Below, in pieces: positions 10,301-21,600 of a DNA stretch of 64,000 nucleotides (positions are counted from its first letter, which is position 1; each line of letters begins with the position of its first letter). Made by a program: the position numbers and the translations under genes. Location of the stretch: contig NC_087383.1 in assembly GCF_963675165.1 (NCBI RefSeq), positions 4,680,979 to 4,744,978 on the forward strand, written 5' to 3'. Under the pieces are notes generated by a model. The model saw only the letters and a list, made by a program, of their open reading frames with translations, searched no databases and was not told where the DNA came from. This DNA comes from Halichondria panicea. Taxonomy: Eukaryota; Porifera; Demospongiae; Suberitida; Halichondriidae.

Positions 10301-13300
10301 TTATAATTCCATAGGTATTTCAAACCATCAGTCTCAGCGCTAGTAGGGGGCCATCTGAAGTATTTGCCCAATTATCGATCAACGGAGTACCAAGTTTCTT
10401 CATCAATCGTCCAACAACAACACAACTCGATATCCCCGAAGGATCGAGTATATTTTACAATGGAAATAGTTTGGCCATAACTGGTGCCGATCCAATTGTG
10501 CTGACAGCAAGTAGATTTCAGTATTTGTATCAAGATCCTGGGAGTTTCAGATTTCGAGATGTCACTGGACCAATCCCGGATGCCGGTGGACAACCTGGAC
10601 CTGGAACTTTGTACTATGATGGAGATACAGCACTTTTTACAAATTCAGATATATTTATTGGTACTTATGAAGGTCTTGCAGCTCAATTTCCTGTCCCACC
10701 TTCACAAGTGACAATCAGTACTCGACGAGTAAACAATGAACTAGCTCTCAACCTCCAATCCAGTCCTTCTGATCCTGTTACTGATGGAAATGTCATTGAG
10801 CTCACAGGATCAGATGCGTTCATCCTAGGATCAGGCGAATCATTGACGTATGTATCAAACAGTCTACGATATCGAAGAGGATCTGTAACTCAAGAGGTTT
10901 TTAATCCTATCACCAATTTTTATGTTCTTGAGGATATCACTGAGAATGGACAGCAAGGCAGAACCCTGAGGCGGTTTACTGGCGGCTCAAGCGAGGTTAT
11001 CACAGGGCCTGGACTTCTTAGGGTGGGAACTTCTCCTAATGACAGTTCGAGGGTCGCTTTTTTCAGTCCATCTACTAGTGTCAATCAAGAAATAAATAGT
11101 GGCATTATTGATGGACAGCTTTCGTTTGATGCAGTCCAAAACAGTGCTCAAATCTCGGATATTTTTACAAATCCAGGGACTCCTACACGCCTGATCGACT
11201 TGGGTGGTACATCAAGAACCTTTACATACCCCACAGCAAGCAGAGTTAGTTATGATGTTACCTCTGATGGTACCTCTGATAGAAGAGAGATTCGTGTTTT
11301 CGATAGGTTTAACCAACAGCTTGGCTCTTTTTTCGGTTCTGACTTGAGTTCCTTCCTCAACGACCAAGTCCAAACAACTAGTTCTGGAACTGCATCTTTT
11401 GATATTCCTGATGGAGGTGTGACACTTATTAGCAATTCTAATGATGCTAATGATACTAATGATGGGCAAGCATTTATCTACCCGAGTAGAAATACACTCC
11501 TGACTGGTCGCATCAATGAAGCCCGCAGTTCAATTACTATTACCCCGAATCCTTTCCCAACTTTCAGTATATCATCAAGTGGTGGCTCTTCCGTCTTGTC
11601 AATCAATGGTGATGAAACGGTCACAATAACAGACAGACCACCAATCATTGTTGGCAGTGGACAAACTCTAAACTATGATGGCACATCTGTTGAAGTGTTT
11701 AATAATGGAGCACCAGGTACACCTGTTTCTAGTACTACCACGAATTCCTTGACAACATATGAGACGCCTGGAAACTCTTTAAATACATATACCTCAAGTA
11801 ATACTCCACCCCAAGACTTTTCTGGACCTGGTGTCGTGTATTTTGACGATCAAAATCGAGCATTTTTCACTAATGAAGTACAAGTGACAAATCTTATCTC
11901 TGGTTTCCTTGACAGCCGCCCCCCCGTGAGAATTACAACCACTACTCGTACTGAAGGCGGCAGACGCTTTGTTGACATTGTGAATCCAGACGGTGTGCGT
12001 CTAGTCGAGGGGAGTACATCAACCATTACGAATGTGGGATCACGGCAAGGCCTTATCTACACAGGGAACACCGTCCGTTCTGTCAATGGGTTTTCCGTTC
12101 CTCCATCATATACAGTGCGATATGTTGTGTCTACCACACCTGGTGTTGACGATACAGTTGAAGTTCTAAATCCTGATGGAGACGTTGTTTTCAACACAAC
12201 TGCTTCCAGTAGCTTTAGGTATCGACAAGGAGGAGTGCTTCAACCTACACCTACAACTACTACCTCGTATTCTGGAGGTGGTGTTTTCTACCTCAATCCG
12301 GACACCGGTGCTGTGGTTTACAATGACGATACTACAACTTCAACAGGTTTGGTTACGGATCTGACAACTTCAGGAATTGTTTTCGATACAAACACCAGGA
12401 ATATCACCACGTTGAATTTCTTCGATGGTCGTACAATTACACGGTACGATGGAAGCTCTACAAGCTTCTTATCTGGTCCTGGTACAATTTTCACATCCGG
12501 TAATGAAGGATTTTACTCCACAGACAGAACGACCACCACCAGAGTAGTTACAGAAATAACAAACAATATACCGGTTGAAATACGTGTGAACCAAACAACA
12601 GGAGGAGTAACAATATTTAATCCTGGAACACAAACTACGATTTTCAATTTCACCACCGGTTCAGAGCGCACTACTGTAAGCACTGGAACAACGATAACGT
12701 ACACCAATGGTGTCCTAATACTACCCGGCCGCAACATTACAACTGATAGTTTCACCTACTTTAACGGTATTAGCACGCAAGTGTTTACTTCAGGAGATAC
12801 TGTGACTTTTTCTGGACCAGGCCAAGTGATAGTTAACGAACAAACCACTGAAACGATTTTCATTGATAACCAAAATACGAACAATCGAATAAACAATGTC
12901 GTTGACAATGTTCCTGTGGTTCCACCAGTTCTAGTACGACCCACAACCACTTCATTCATCTCTAAAGTCGCGGACGTCTTCCCACTCTTTGGACAGGTAT
13001 AATTATATAAATATGAGATTATAGAACGTCTCACATTTATGTTTTTATTATTCAGAGAGTCACAGTGTATCAATCAGCTAATGTGAATCTACGCTGTGTG
13101 ATTCTTCAAAGTGTTCCAACATCATCTTTCATGTTCTTCAGAGATGGAGTTGCATTGGACGGCTCAGAGATAGGTTCTACCATTACCATGGTGAGTAGCC
13201 CTGTGTAGCAGTATTTATTATCCTTTTTACAATCGTGTGGTAAATTATATATCACCCGCACCTAACCATCTGCCAAATTAATTCGCATTTGAGGGGTTAC

Positions 13301-16300
13301 GTTTGAGGGGTTACATTACGGAAACATTGATTTGGGCATGCATAGTGTGCCACCCTGTAAGGATTTATGTTTCGCATGCTCATCAAAAATTCAATACACG
13401 TATAATAATATTTACAGGTGTCAGAGAATGAACAAATCCTGACTGTCAACACCTTCAATGTCAGTGCTGCCGGTAGATATGAATGTCGCGTGAGTAATGG
13501 TCCTGGACGAGACAATCTGTTCGCAGATATTTTCATCAGACCTCCAGGTATATAAAGTTTCTATCTAACATGGCTACAAACAGACCAAGATAAATGTGTA
13601 TAGTCACTCCTTGAGTGTAGTGTAAGTGCTTGTTCCTTAAAGTTTAATGTACGGAGCAAGCCATAATTAAGTTTGCTGACCACAAAGCAACCTGCCCCAT
13701 TGAATTGAGTTGAACAAATGGATATTTTCTTTCAGTTGCACCGATGATTCAAAATAACTTCTTTCCCTCAATTCCGGAGCTTCCTGGACTGACAGTCACT
13801 GCTCGGGATATACAACCACAAAATCCAGTAATGATCATCATTCGGGACAGAACACCTGTACAAACTCTAGAGCCTAATCCACTGCTTCTCACGAACACCG
13901 TCAACATTGCTTGCAAAGATGATGTGGGTCTTCCAAGACCTACAATCGTATGGACTGCAACGGACTCTAATGGAGCTGAGGTTCCGATCAACATGTCTAA
14001 CATATTCGTGCCACGTGCGGGACGCAGTATCTACACAATCAACACTGACAACACTGACCCTGACAACACTCTGTCCATCACCTACGAGTGCACAGCAAGT
14101 AATGAGGCTGGTGAGGCTACTGGACTGGTGACCATTACACCAAGATGTGAGTAACGGACTAAGTGAAGTTGTGTATGACTGTGGACTTATGAGCATTTTA
14201 GGCTTGTCCATTTCTAAATACAAAATTTAGAGGCACTCTAGATTGCTGGCTGGCTTTTTAAATGGTCAGTTTCCTGAATTTTGTGTAAAGCAATGATTAT
14301 ATGCACTCATGCAGCATACGTTTGTGAGGGTAATGTCTTTGGACCCTGCTCTGTTACTTGCGGCTTTGGTAAGTTAGTCTTATTCCCTCATCTGTAACTA
14401 CTCCCACTCTGTACATTGATTGTTGATGGTGGCATATGGCTGGCCATAGCGTATCCTGTGCTGTAAGAAACTTCCATTGATATGTAATTGTACCTGGGCA
14501 ATGTTCTGCTCTATACAGGTATTCAGAGTTCTGCTCCAATTAACTGTCAAGTCAGGACCAATGAAAATATTGCGTCCATTGATGCTGCTGATTTACCTCA
14601 GGGACTATACCCAACGCAATTACAGATTTGTCAAAGCAGTGTCATGCCTTTCTGGTGAATAACTCAATCTGTTTGCATACAACGCATGCATGCATGCTTA
14701 AATATACACATTTTGGCTTTTTAGAAATCTGTATTGGTATCACATTGACATTTTGTTTACTTGCATGGCATGCATTTTGAGTTTGGTGTTAATGCTGCCA
14801 TGTGTGCTCTGTTTCTATAGCCCAGCGATAACCTATGAATTTAACACTACCGCCTTCGGAGCTTGTTCACGTACCTGTGGTGGTGGAGTGCAAGAGAGAA
14901 ATATAACCTGTTTTCGTTTGATTGGTGGAGTGAGAGATATGGCCGTGGATGATATAGATTGTATCGTCTTTGGACTGAAACGGCCTGCTGCTGCACAAGA
15001 GTGCTTTCCTCAGAAGTGTCCAAGATGGATGATTCTCAGCGCCTACTCTCCAGTAAGATATTTAACTCTAATATAACTGCGTAGCTATAATTATGCTTAC
15101 AAACCATGCTTGCCCGAATAAAAGCAAGACCCTATCAGTATCAAATCAAGCTTTGTTGGCTTCATGGATAATAATAGCAGTTCATGCAATTAAGTTGTGC
15201 TCTGCATGGAAATATTCTTTATTTTCCTCACTCGCACTGCATTACAGAATAATTGTTGTCACTTTGTAGTAAGTTACCCTACAATACAACCAGGTTAATT
15301 CAGCCCCAACACATATAATTATGTGTATAGGCCACCTCCTAATACGCACAGCGTCTTCCCAAGGATGGCGTTAAATAGACAAGTTTCACTGTATAAGTAC
15401 AACAGCTGCTTACCGACTACACACACCACACATACACACAGTGCTCTAGTACCTGTGCTGGTGGAGTTCGCTCAAGAAATGTGTCCTGTGTGCAATTCAT
15501 TGCCCAAATTAATGCAACGACGGGAGAGTTTGTCTGTGATGCTGACGGAAATCCGATTGGAGAGAGTATAGTACTGTCAGATGCAAGCTGCTTTGCTGGT
15601 AATATGCCGAGAAGAGTAGACGCCTGCAACACTCAGATACCCTGCCCTCGTAGATGGTCCCCTGGGACATTTGCACCTGTAAGTCTGTTATCTTATCTAC
15701 TTCGTTTTTTATTACACCATAATTATTCATGTAGTAACTATAGGGACTAAGTTCATGTAATACATTATTATGTATAGTTTGAAAAGCGTACTGATATTAT
15801 AATTATGTTCATCGATTTTCTTCCATCCTGCAGTGTGATGCTAACTTCTGCCAAGAAAGGAGTCTTACGTGTACCGGATTTGATCCCAGTGATCCAGAGG
15901 AACAATGGTTGCTTGACGTTTCCGAGTGCGCGAATCTCCCTCTACTACACACAGTCCGCAGCTGTGGAGGGGGGACTTGTGATGCTGGAATATGGATGAC
16001 AGAGAATTTGGTACGGTATTGATAGTGGTACGCAAACAAAATGTGGTATGCCTTTTTATTCTGCTAGTTGTGTAGTTTGTTCTGCAAGTTAATCAATGGG
16101 TTGTGTCTCAATAAACCACTTCATTCAAACTACAGTAGATTCTCGTTAATCCGGTCACCCTTGAACAGTGCAGCTTGGCCGGAATAGCGAGTTGGCTGTA
16201 TTTCAGGAAATAGCCACGGCTTAAAAACGACCTTACCTCGAATCTAATGACTAATTTTGCGGTTCTTGTCTCGGGGATCATTTTGCTCTCTATTTAATCT

Positions 16301-18627
16301 GCCAAACCACACCCAAATCGTTATATCCAGCCGCAAAAATTACCTAGTTTAGGGCAGCCAGCACTGGCGAGTATATTGAATAGCAAGTGGCTGTACTTCA
16401 GGGTGAGTTTTGTGCAATAAACATCTAGCTAGCAATCCGTGCCAAACCAAATGGCCGATATATCGAGGTGACCGTATTTCAGAGAGCCGGAATAGCGAGA
16501 GTCTGCTGTACGTCTGTTTTAAGTGCATGCATGTACATTATTATTATGCCTCGGTGTGCATGCGCAAGCGAGGTATGGTAGTGTGTGTGTCTATGTAGAC
16601 TCCTACAGCTGCTCAATTAATGTAAGTGCAAGTATTAAAGTTTCTATAGGCTCCTAGACATGCTTTCTTGGATTTGTAAAACAATGCTTTAATCGTTCTC
16701 GAGTTATGCTTATAATTATAGCTTTGCTTTATAATACTTGGAATGTTATTGCAGAAGAGTTCTATAGCAAAACTTGTCCATGGAGTGTTGCTACTCCAAA
16801 GTTCTACTGATGCAACAGCCATTAATTTTAGACTTTGTACTTATTGCCATTTGGGATCCTTTTAGCATCAATCATGGTCGATCATTTCCCATGCACTCTT
16901 CTTTGAGATTACAGATTTAATAGCCTGCATGCAACAAAATGTATGCAAATAGCTATAAAAAGACCTTCTGCGTATAATATTAAACTTTGAACTGTTAAAT
17001 TAGGCATGGTTAATAAGCATTTGCGGATAATATATCTGCGTTCATTCGCAGAATTTTTAGGCCGCAGAATTTTCTAGCTATACGGTATGGTTTGTATTAG
17101 CAATAGCAAGTAGCTTTTTAATTAGCTTTGACACACATCTATGATCCACTGAAGCATCAGCACCCGTGGTGCTTTCAATTATTATTAACCACCAATATAA
17201 GTTTATAGCTACAGTTATAATGAAAACGCCCTATAATGGCTACTAGCTTCTTAAGCAGCTCTTTTTGACTCTTGTATAGCTAACAAAAAGCTAGCGCTTT
17301 AGTGCAAGGCTAACTCATAACTTGAATATAGAAAGTTTGTGCAAACAAATGATGCTATAAAAAATTCTAAAGAGACTGCAACAGCCTTCAATGTGAGTCA
17401 AACTAGCCATAACTCGAGAAAGAAGCTTTAGTTAGCTAATCCATGAATCAAAATCCAAGAAAACGTGGTTAGAAGCCTATAGAAGCTGTTAGTTTTCGTC
17501 GCATTGTAGCAGTTGAGCAATTACAGCTGGAACAGACACACACACACACACAGTCAGCTTTACTGTATCCCTCGTGCGGCTATGCCTCGAGGCATAATTA
17601 TTATTCGACCTTTAGGTACGTAGTCAGTCAAACAAATCGTTGGGACTATTTCCATCTAATTTTCTCATAATCACATGCAGGGTACTTGCACAGTGACCTG
17701 TGGGATCGGCAATCAAGAAAGGAATGTTTTCTGTGTGTCGCGTGCTGATGGGTCCCGAATCAATGAGGGATTCTGTAACATTAATGAACGACCACCGGTT
17801 TTCGAAACATGTATACTTTTTAATTGCCCAGGTAATTATAGCCTACATAATAGTAATACTGTATTTCCTGTCATCAAATCCACATTTCCAGCTGTACACT
17901 CGCACATATACATGCAGGACGTTGTGATTTCGAGCCCCCTGACTGTCGAGTATTTAGACTACTGAGGCGCTGTAAGGACCTGGCCGTCGGCATGCCCTGC
18001 TGTAAAAGCTGCCCCCTGCAATTTGTTGACAATACTCCTACTCTGATTACTAGAGACAACCTTGTTCTGTCGTTGGATCAGAATAGGTACAATGTGGCTG
18101 CGGGAACAGATTTAAGGATCTGCTGTGTGGCCTCGTCCAGTACTCCAAATGCCTTCCTGCCTTTCCTCTTCAATTGCAACTTCTGTGAGTTGTGAATGAC
18201 AACGTATACATTCATGCACTCCTGATACACTGCATACACATGTTACAAACTTCAGCAGTATATTATGTACCCCATGCATATGCATGCGCATAGATTCATG
18301 CAGGCACCATAGTTTAGTTGGGTGTGACCTGGGCTTCTAGAGCTTATGTGCATAACATGCTCAACTAGTTGTTAACTCCAAACGACTATTTACCGTGGTA
18401 CATCTGCATGATTTTAAATGTGTATCTTGATAACTTGATCCTACATCCGTCCATTACGTGCAGTTGCCGAAGAGATTGAAAGGGAGGTTATGGTAGGAAA
18501 AGTATTAGACAACACTGCGTGTGTTACCTTCCCTACTTCTGGACTTGCGAGTGGCAGTGGATTCCTTTTGTCACTAGAGGATGATCAGGGGATGGTGCGC
18601 GACATTGCTAATGTCACCATTGTTTAG
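7118..18627 (+). CDS. Copy A: secreted Ig/TSP1/PLAC protein with large N-terminal repeat region (14 exons, 1618 aa)
   Basis: Predicted secreted matrix or surface-associated glycoprotein. CDS exons: 7118-7153, 7297-7341, 10315-12996, 13056-13190, 13418-13547, 13736-14146, 14315-14368, 14519-14654, 14821-15052, 15442-15678, 15834-16010, 17681-17831, 17918-18184, 18464-18627. All introns are GT-AG, phases agree, and the 4857-nt sum leaves one open frame ending in TAG. Domains: signal peptide ~1-24, novel repeats 28-~900, Ig ~905-1010, Ig ~1010-1146, TSP1-like modules ~1147-1475, PLAC ~1475-1507, Ig-like ~1508-1618. No membrane segment or protease is seen. TSP1 plus PLAC plus Ig resembles ADAMTS-like/papilin proteins; the N-terminal region does not. 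The start is the first ATG giving a hydrophobic leader. First of four tandem copies; by splice logic it looks intact. Confidence 0.85.
7587..8491. mobile_element. Pogo/Tigger-like MITE with TA target site, interrupted by a nested element
   Basis: Ends are CAATGGAACCTCC at 7587 and its imperfect complement GGAGGCTCCACTG at 8491, flanked by TA (7585-7586 and 8492-8493) as in pogo-type elements. Removing the nested insertion leaves about 420 bp. No transposase frame is visible. Confidence 0.6.
7739..8215. mobile_element. Nested MITE, 8-bp target-site duplication TTTAGTAT
   Basis: TIRs TAGCCTCGAGACCAGGCC and GGCCTGGTCTCAAGGCTA bound the element. TTTAGTAT occurs at 7731-7738 and again at 8216-8223. 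The 8-bp duplication fits a hAT-like or related non-autonomous element. Further internal inverted segments (about 7960-8130) give it strong fold-back potential. Confidence 0.7.
9225..9502. repeat. ~80-bp-arm inverted repeat with duplicated spacer
   Basis: The left arm (9225-9305; includes CTACTGGATTATTACGCAC and CAGGTTTGATCTTTTCTTAG) returns as its reverse complement at 9424-9502. The spacer holds a direct duplication of TCTGTCAAACTTAAACTTCT. Parts of the unit recur near 9750 and in intron 2 of B (about 24530-24700), C and D. Confidence 0.7.
10315..12996 (+). CDS. Copy A exon 3: 894-residue degenerate repeat region of unknown family
   Basis: A single phase 0-0 exon starts after TTCCATAG and ends at CAG before GTATAA. 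It encodes about six or seven degenerate units of 115-140 residues, each closing with a GPG-type motif and a short Phe/Tyr/Thr segment: GPGTLYYDGDTALFT, GPGLLRVG, GPGVVYFDDQNRAFFT, GGGVFYLNPDTGAVVY, GPGTIFTSGNEGFYST, GPGQVIVNEQTTETIF. Composition is rich in Thr, Ser, Gly, Asn and Val with almost no Cys, suggesting repeated beta-sandwich or adhesin-like modules. N-x-S/T sequons are common. I recognise no named domain. The last residues (FISKVADVFPLFGQ) begin the first Ig domain. Copy A has extra in-frame codons in TSDGTSD and NDANDTND relative to B and C. Confidence 0.85.
13056..14146 (+). CDS. Copy A exons 4-6: two Ig domains
   Basis: Exons 4 (13056-13190) and 5 (13418-13547) complete an I-set-like Ig domain: VNLRC carries the first cysteine, MFFRDG replaces the usual tryptophan segment, and SAAGRYECRVSN gives the YxC motif. 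Exon 6 (13736-14146) encodes a second Ig domain with VNIACKDD, RPTIVWTA (canonical Trp) and ITYECTASNEAG. The phase 1 introns around exon 6 fit a shuffled Ig module. Confidence 0.85.
14315..17831 (+). CDS. Copy A exons 7-12: thrombospondin type-1 array
   Basis: About five TSP1-like modules. Recognisable CSxTCGxG cores are FGPCSVTCGFG (exons 7-8), FGACSRTCGGGVQERNITC (exon 9), CSSTCAGGVRSRNVSC (exon 10) and GTCTVTCGIGNQERNVFC (exon 12). Exon 11 encodes a degenerate module (CDANFCQERSLTC). Module boundaries fall inside exons, with the N-terminal Trp of one module at the end of the previous exon (PRW, PRRW, GIW). This layout is typical of the ADAMTS/ADAMTSL/papilin superfamily. Confidence 0.85.
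15053..15441 (+). other. Intron 9 of copy A
   Basis: A 389-bp intron conserved in all copies, ending in a CA-rich tract before acceptor ACACACAG. I see nothing functional beyond splice sites. Confidence 0.6.
16133..16508. mobile_element. Pogo/Tigger-like MITE, intron 11 of copy A
   Basis: TA-flanked, with ends CAGTAGATTCTCGTTAATCC and CGAGAGTCTGCTG. It has the TCTCG...AATCCGG terminal pattern of pogo-type elements. No transposase. Equivalent insertions lie at 33501-33884, 46994-47376 and 59724-60099. Confidence 0.7.
16545..17180 (+). mobile_element. GCCTCGGTG-family element, intron 11 of copy A
   Basis: Begins ATGCCTCGGTGTGCATGCGC and ends GCACCCGTGGTGCTTTCA. The body contains GTTTCTATAGGCTCCTAG and TTCTCGAGTTATGC, also present in the B-D intron 2 copies. 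Equivalents: 33921-34552, 47414-48028 and 60138-60765. Confidence 0.65.
17219..17598 (-). mobile_element. Second short element family (AACGCCCTATAATGG ... CCTCGAGGCATAA)
   Basis: Starts ATGAAAACGCCCTATAATGG and ends at CCTCGTGCGGCTATGCCTCG followed by AGGCATAA. It shares AACTCGAGAAAGAAGC and TATAGAAGCTGTTAG with a partial copy in intron 2 of B (about 27020-27369). The CA tract near 17536 belongs to the element. Confidence 0.6.
17918..18627 (+). CDS. Copy A exons 13-14: PLAC motif and C-terminal Ig-like domain
   Basis: Exon 13 (17918-18184) opens with CDFEPPDCRVFRLLRRC and continues to CCKSC; the cysteine spacing C-x6-C-x8-C-x9-CC-x2-C fits the PLAC (protease and lacunin) domain. It then runs into an Ig-like region (AAGTDLRICCVASSS). 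Exon 14 (18464-18627) supplies the second half (DNTACVTFPTSG) and ends IANVTIV-stop. The stop TAG is followed at once by GTGAGT, a good donor, so a 3' UTR intron is likely. No C-terminal membrane anchor. Confidence 0.8.
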
Positions 18628-21600
18628 GTGAGTTTACACACAACTCTGTGTAAAAATCAAACTACTCTATTACTACTAGCTTACTATTAATATAAGTAGT
18701 CGTGTTGTGACATCAAGTTAATGCTCCACTAGTAGGTGTCAAAATCACTTGCAATGCTTCTATTGACTCATTATTGAGTTGGGTTGTTTTTTTAACACAC
18801 TGTTTTATTCCCATGCACACGATATCTTCTACAGTGATTTCTCAGCATAGGAAGATTTGACTTCCACTTTCAGTGTATGTATGCTTATAATTTTTGTCAA
18901 GTTCAATGCCAGTTTTTTTGTATATAGCTCTTGCTTTGGGCGTCATATACTCCTTTTAGACTTTGCGTATAACCGTACATATTTTTGTGTAAAGAATGTG
19001 ATTAACTTAATTCTGTGTTGCACAAGCTGTAGGTAATAGAATGAATATCGCATTTTACCTCAATTTCACATAATGCTATCTTGCAGACCATTCAGACAAT
19101 GGTACATACACTATTATAGTGCATGACAGTATCAATATTAATACAGACTTGTAGACATTGCACTGACTCTCTACTATAATTATATGCAAGATGAAAGCAC
19201 CACGGGTGCATGCTGATGCCTTGGATGTGTCAAAGCTACCTTGTTGTTAACCCGAGGCGCGTGGGCGGCCACGGGTTATAGTAGTCGTTTGGTTTGTTTG
19301 TTTGTTTGTGACAGGTGAATCTACTCACCTGGATGCCACAGCACTGCGTTTACAGCATGGATAGCCTTCATACAACAAGTTATTAATTTTAATAGTGGCA
19401 GAATTTCATGTTAAACCTTCGTTGTCAAATAAAAACGAGCAAAAGCTAAGAAGCTTGTGACTGGGTCTGCTTACCTGGATGCTCTAGCACTGCGCTTACA
19501 GCATGGGTAGCCTCCACACAACAAGTCAGTACTTCTAATAGTGGCAGCTTTCGGTGTTAAAGCTTCGTTGTCTAATAAAAGCGAGCAAAATGTAGCTTGA
19601 ACAGAACTTGCACATGCGTTACTTATAACTGAAGTGATTCTGTACCAGGTCCAGAAACAATGGAACAGGGTCACTAAAGTAGAAAGCTGTATATACCAGG
19701 AACAATATTGGAACAGGGTCACTAAAGCAGAAAGCTTGCTTTAGCTGACTGGGATCCATGCAGGACCTGGAGCCATACTTCTCTGAGACTCCATGCTTCT
19801 TTGCTGTGATCCTAATCCACAGTGCATATATTTATAGTACTACTACCTGTTCTCAAATGTTTCAGCATGCCTCCAGTCTGGTTTAGTTTTATTGCTCCTG
19901 AGTTGCTGCATGTGCAAGTCATGCATGATGATGATAACAACATCACTATATGCACTGCATTATATCAGTCTTCTGGTTTCTTTATAATCATGTCACCAGC
20001 CGAGGGTTTGCACTTTAGTGCTCTAGTTACTATTATAAACGGGTACTAATTTTAACGAATTTGTAATTAACGCAAGCTAGCCCTTTTTCATCTGACTCCA
20101 AACTTTCCATTCAACCTTAAAACTCATACTTAGCCGAGATATTATTATGCTACAAATCTGCCAAAATTACTACCCTAAAAACAGAGAAAAATCTGAAAAC
20201 GCTAAAATTACTACCCGTCTATAATAATAACATTAAGGTACATAAACATAAAGCTACTACAGTATAGCTGTTGCTAATACCAAGACTAGAATTATAGGAA
20301 GAACAAGAGTACAGTAGGCGTTCTGTCCAACCTACATCACAACCACAGGCTGTTGTATACCTATAACTTAAGGTAACATATTTTTTCGGGTATTAATTTC
20401 TGCAAATGAGAGTAAAATCGCAAAAATGTGTACTCGCAGATAATTGGAAAATGGTAATTAAAACCACTCGCGAGTAATTAGAAACGCTATTAATTTCACA
20501 ACTTGAGTAGAATTTATATAGCAGAATTTACTGCTTGGAGATGAGCGGTATTTGCGGTAGAGGGCTGGGACTTGAATACAAACAAAATAAGCTATCGCAG
20601 ACAAATCTAGAGGAGTATGCAACTCCCACGCACATTCCATTCTACATCTAGGATTGAATACATCACTAACATAGCCTCCTTTGCAGGCCCTCCTTTTTCT
20701 GTTCTTTGTCACAAGAATTGGAGGGAAAGAAGGAAGCGACAAACAAAAAGGAGAGCTTGCCTTGCTAAGTCGCGTGATCCCCACTGACGTACTGTAGTCA
20801 ATTTTAATGAGCGCGTGGGCAAGAGTAAACCGCAATAACTCTCCTCCCACAAAGTACTTGGAGTGCATTTACCAGAAACATTATTTTTGAACAGCAGAGT
20901 CAGCCTTCGTCCTTTTAGTCAGTAGCTGTAATAATATATACCGTTCATCTAGGATTTTAAGTTTGGGAGGGAAGCTTGAAAAAGAGCCACGCGCACTCAA
21001 ACCTATATACCTTGTTGAAAACCAGAAAAAGACTTCCGACAGAAGCTTGAGAGCCTGGGCCTGTTCTGTATGGCTACATTTTAGTACTTGAGTCTGAGAG
21101 CATACACAGAGCTAAATTTACGGATTAACCGCAAAATGTGTCTGCTTTTTCCCAGTCCCTTAACCACGCGTAGATACAATCAATACTAGGCCGTCAAGAA
21201 AAATCGGCATGGGAACGAGGCTACAGTTGATTAGGCCTACTTACAATAAAAGGTCCACACATCGATACTAGAGACAGAAGTCCGCAGTTAACATCCATCT
21301 GAGGAATAGAATGAAATGTCCACATAGTGAATGATAATTTAATATGTAATTGAACCTATAGGCCCACTTACGGCATTAAAAGGTAAGTCTCATTATAGGA
21401 ATTAGTGATTAGAGATAGAAGTCCACGAGTTAAACACCATCCATCAGCATCATAGATAAAAGAGCTACATAGATCTATGGTTCCAGCCTCCTATATATTC
21501 TTCCATCTGCATGAGGAACAGAAAGTGAGGCTTAATGTAGTCTCACAAATCAGCCGCCCTTCAATGCATAGATCTATTGACACTAGAAGAGAGATATACT

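Larger units (their letters stand above)
7342..10314 (+). other. Intron 2 of copy A, repeat-filled
   Basis: About 3 kb with no exon I can support. It carries a pogo-like element (7587-8491) hosting a nested MITE (7739-8215) and a large inverted repeat (9225-9502). From about 9030 onward it resembles intron 2 of B-D; the upstream part is specific to A, and the GATCGATGTTTAG minisatellite found in B-D is absent. Confidence 0.7.
16011..17680 (+). other. Intron 11 of copy A, three repeat families
   Basis: Contains, in order, a pogo-like element (16133-16508), a GCCTCGGTG-family element (16545-17180) and a related reverse-oriented element (17219-17598). All four gene copies carry the same series, so these insertions predate the gene duplication. 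Confidence 0.75.

Noticed and set aside
10471-13002. Treating the long open frame as an intronless gene starting at 10471
   Set aside because: It starts at TTG, with the open frame continuing upstream to an AG acceptor at 10313-10314, and ends at a donor (CAG|GTATAA). It is an internal exon.
12756-13073. Minus-strand frames opposite exon 3 and its neighbours (also at 30147, 43627 and similar)
   Set aside because: They mirror plus-strand coding sequence in every copy, have no domain, and cross exon/intron boundaries.
18600-18640. Frame error hiding a membrane anchor after exon 14
   Set aside because: The other two frames of exon 14 contain early stops, and all four copies end at the same TAG, so a secreted product is the simplest reading.
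20458-20868. 136-codon minus-strand frame, repeated at 63204-63599
   Set aside because: It has no recognisable domain, its N-terminus changes between the two copies through small indels, and it lies in an intergenic repeat block. Not supported as a gene.
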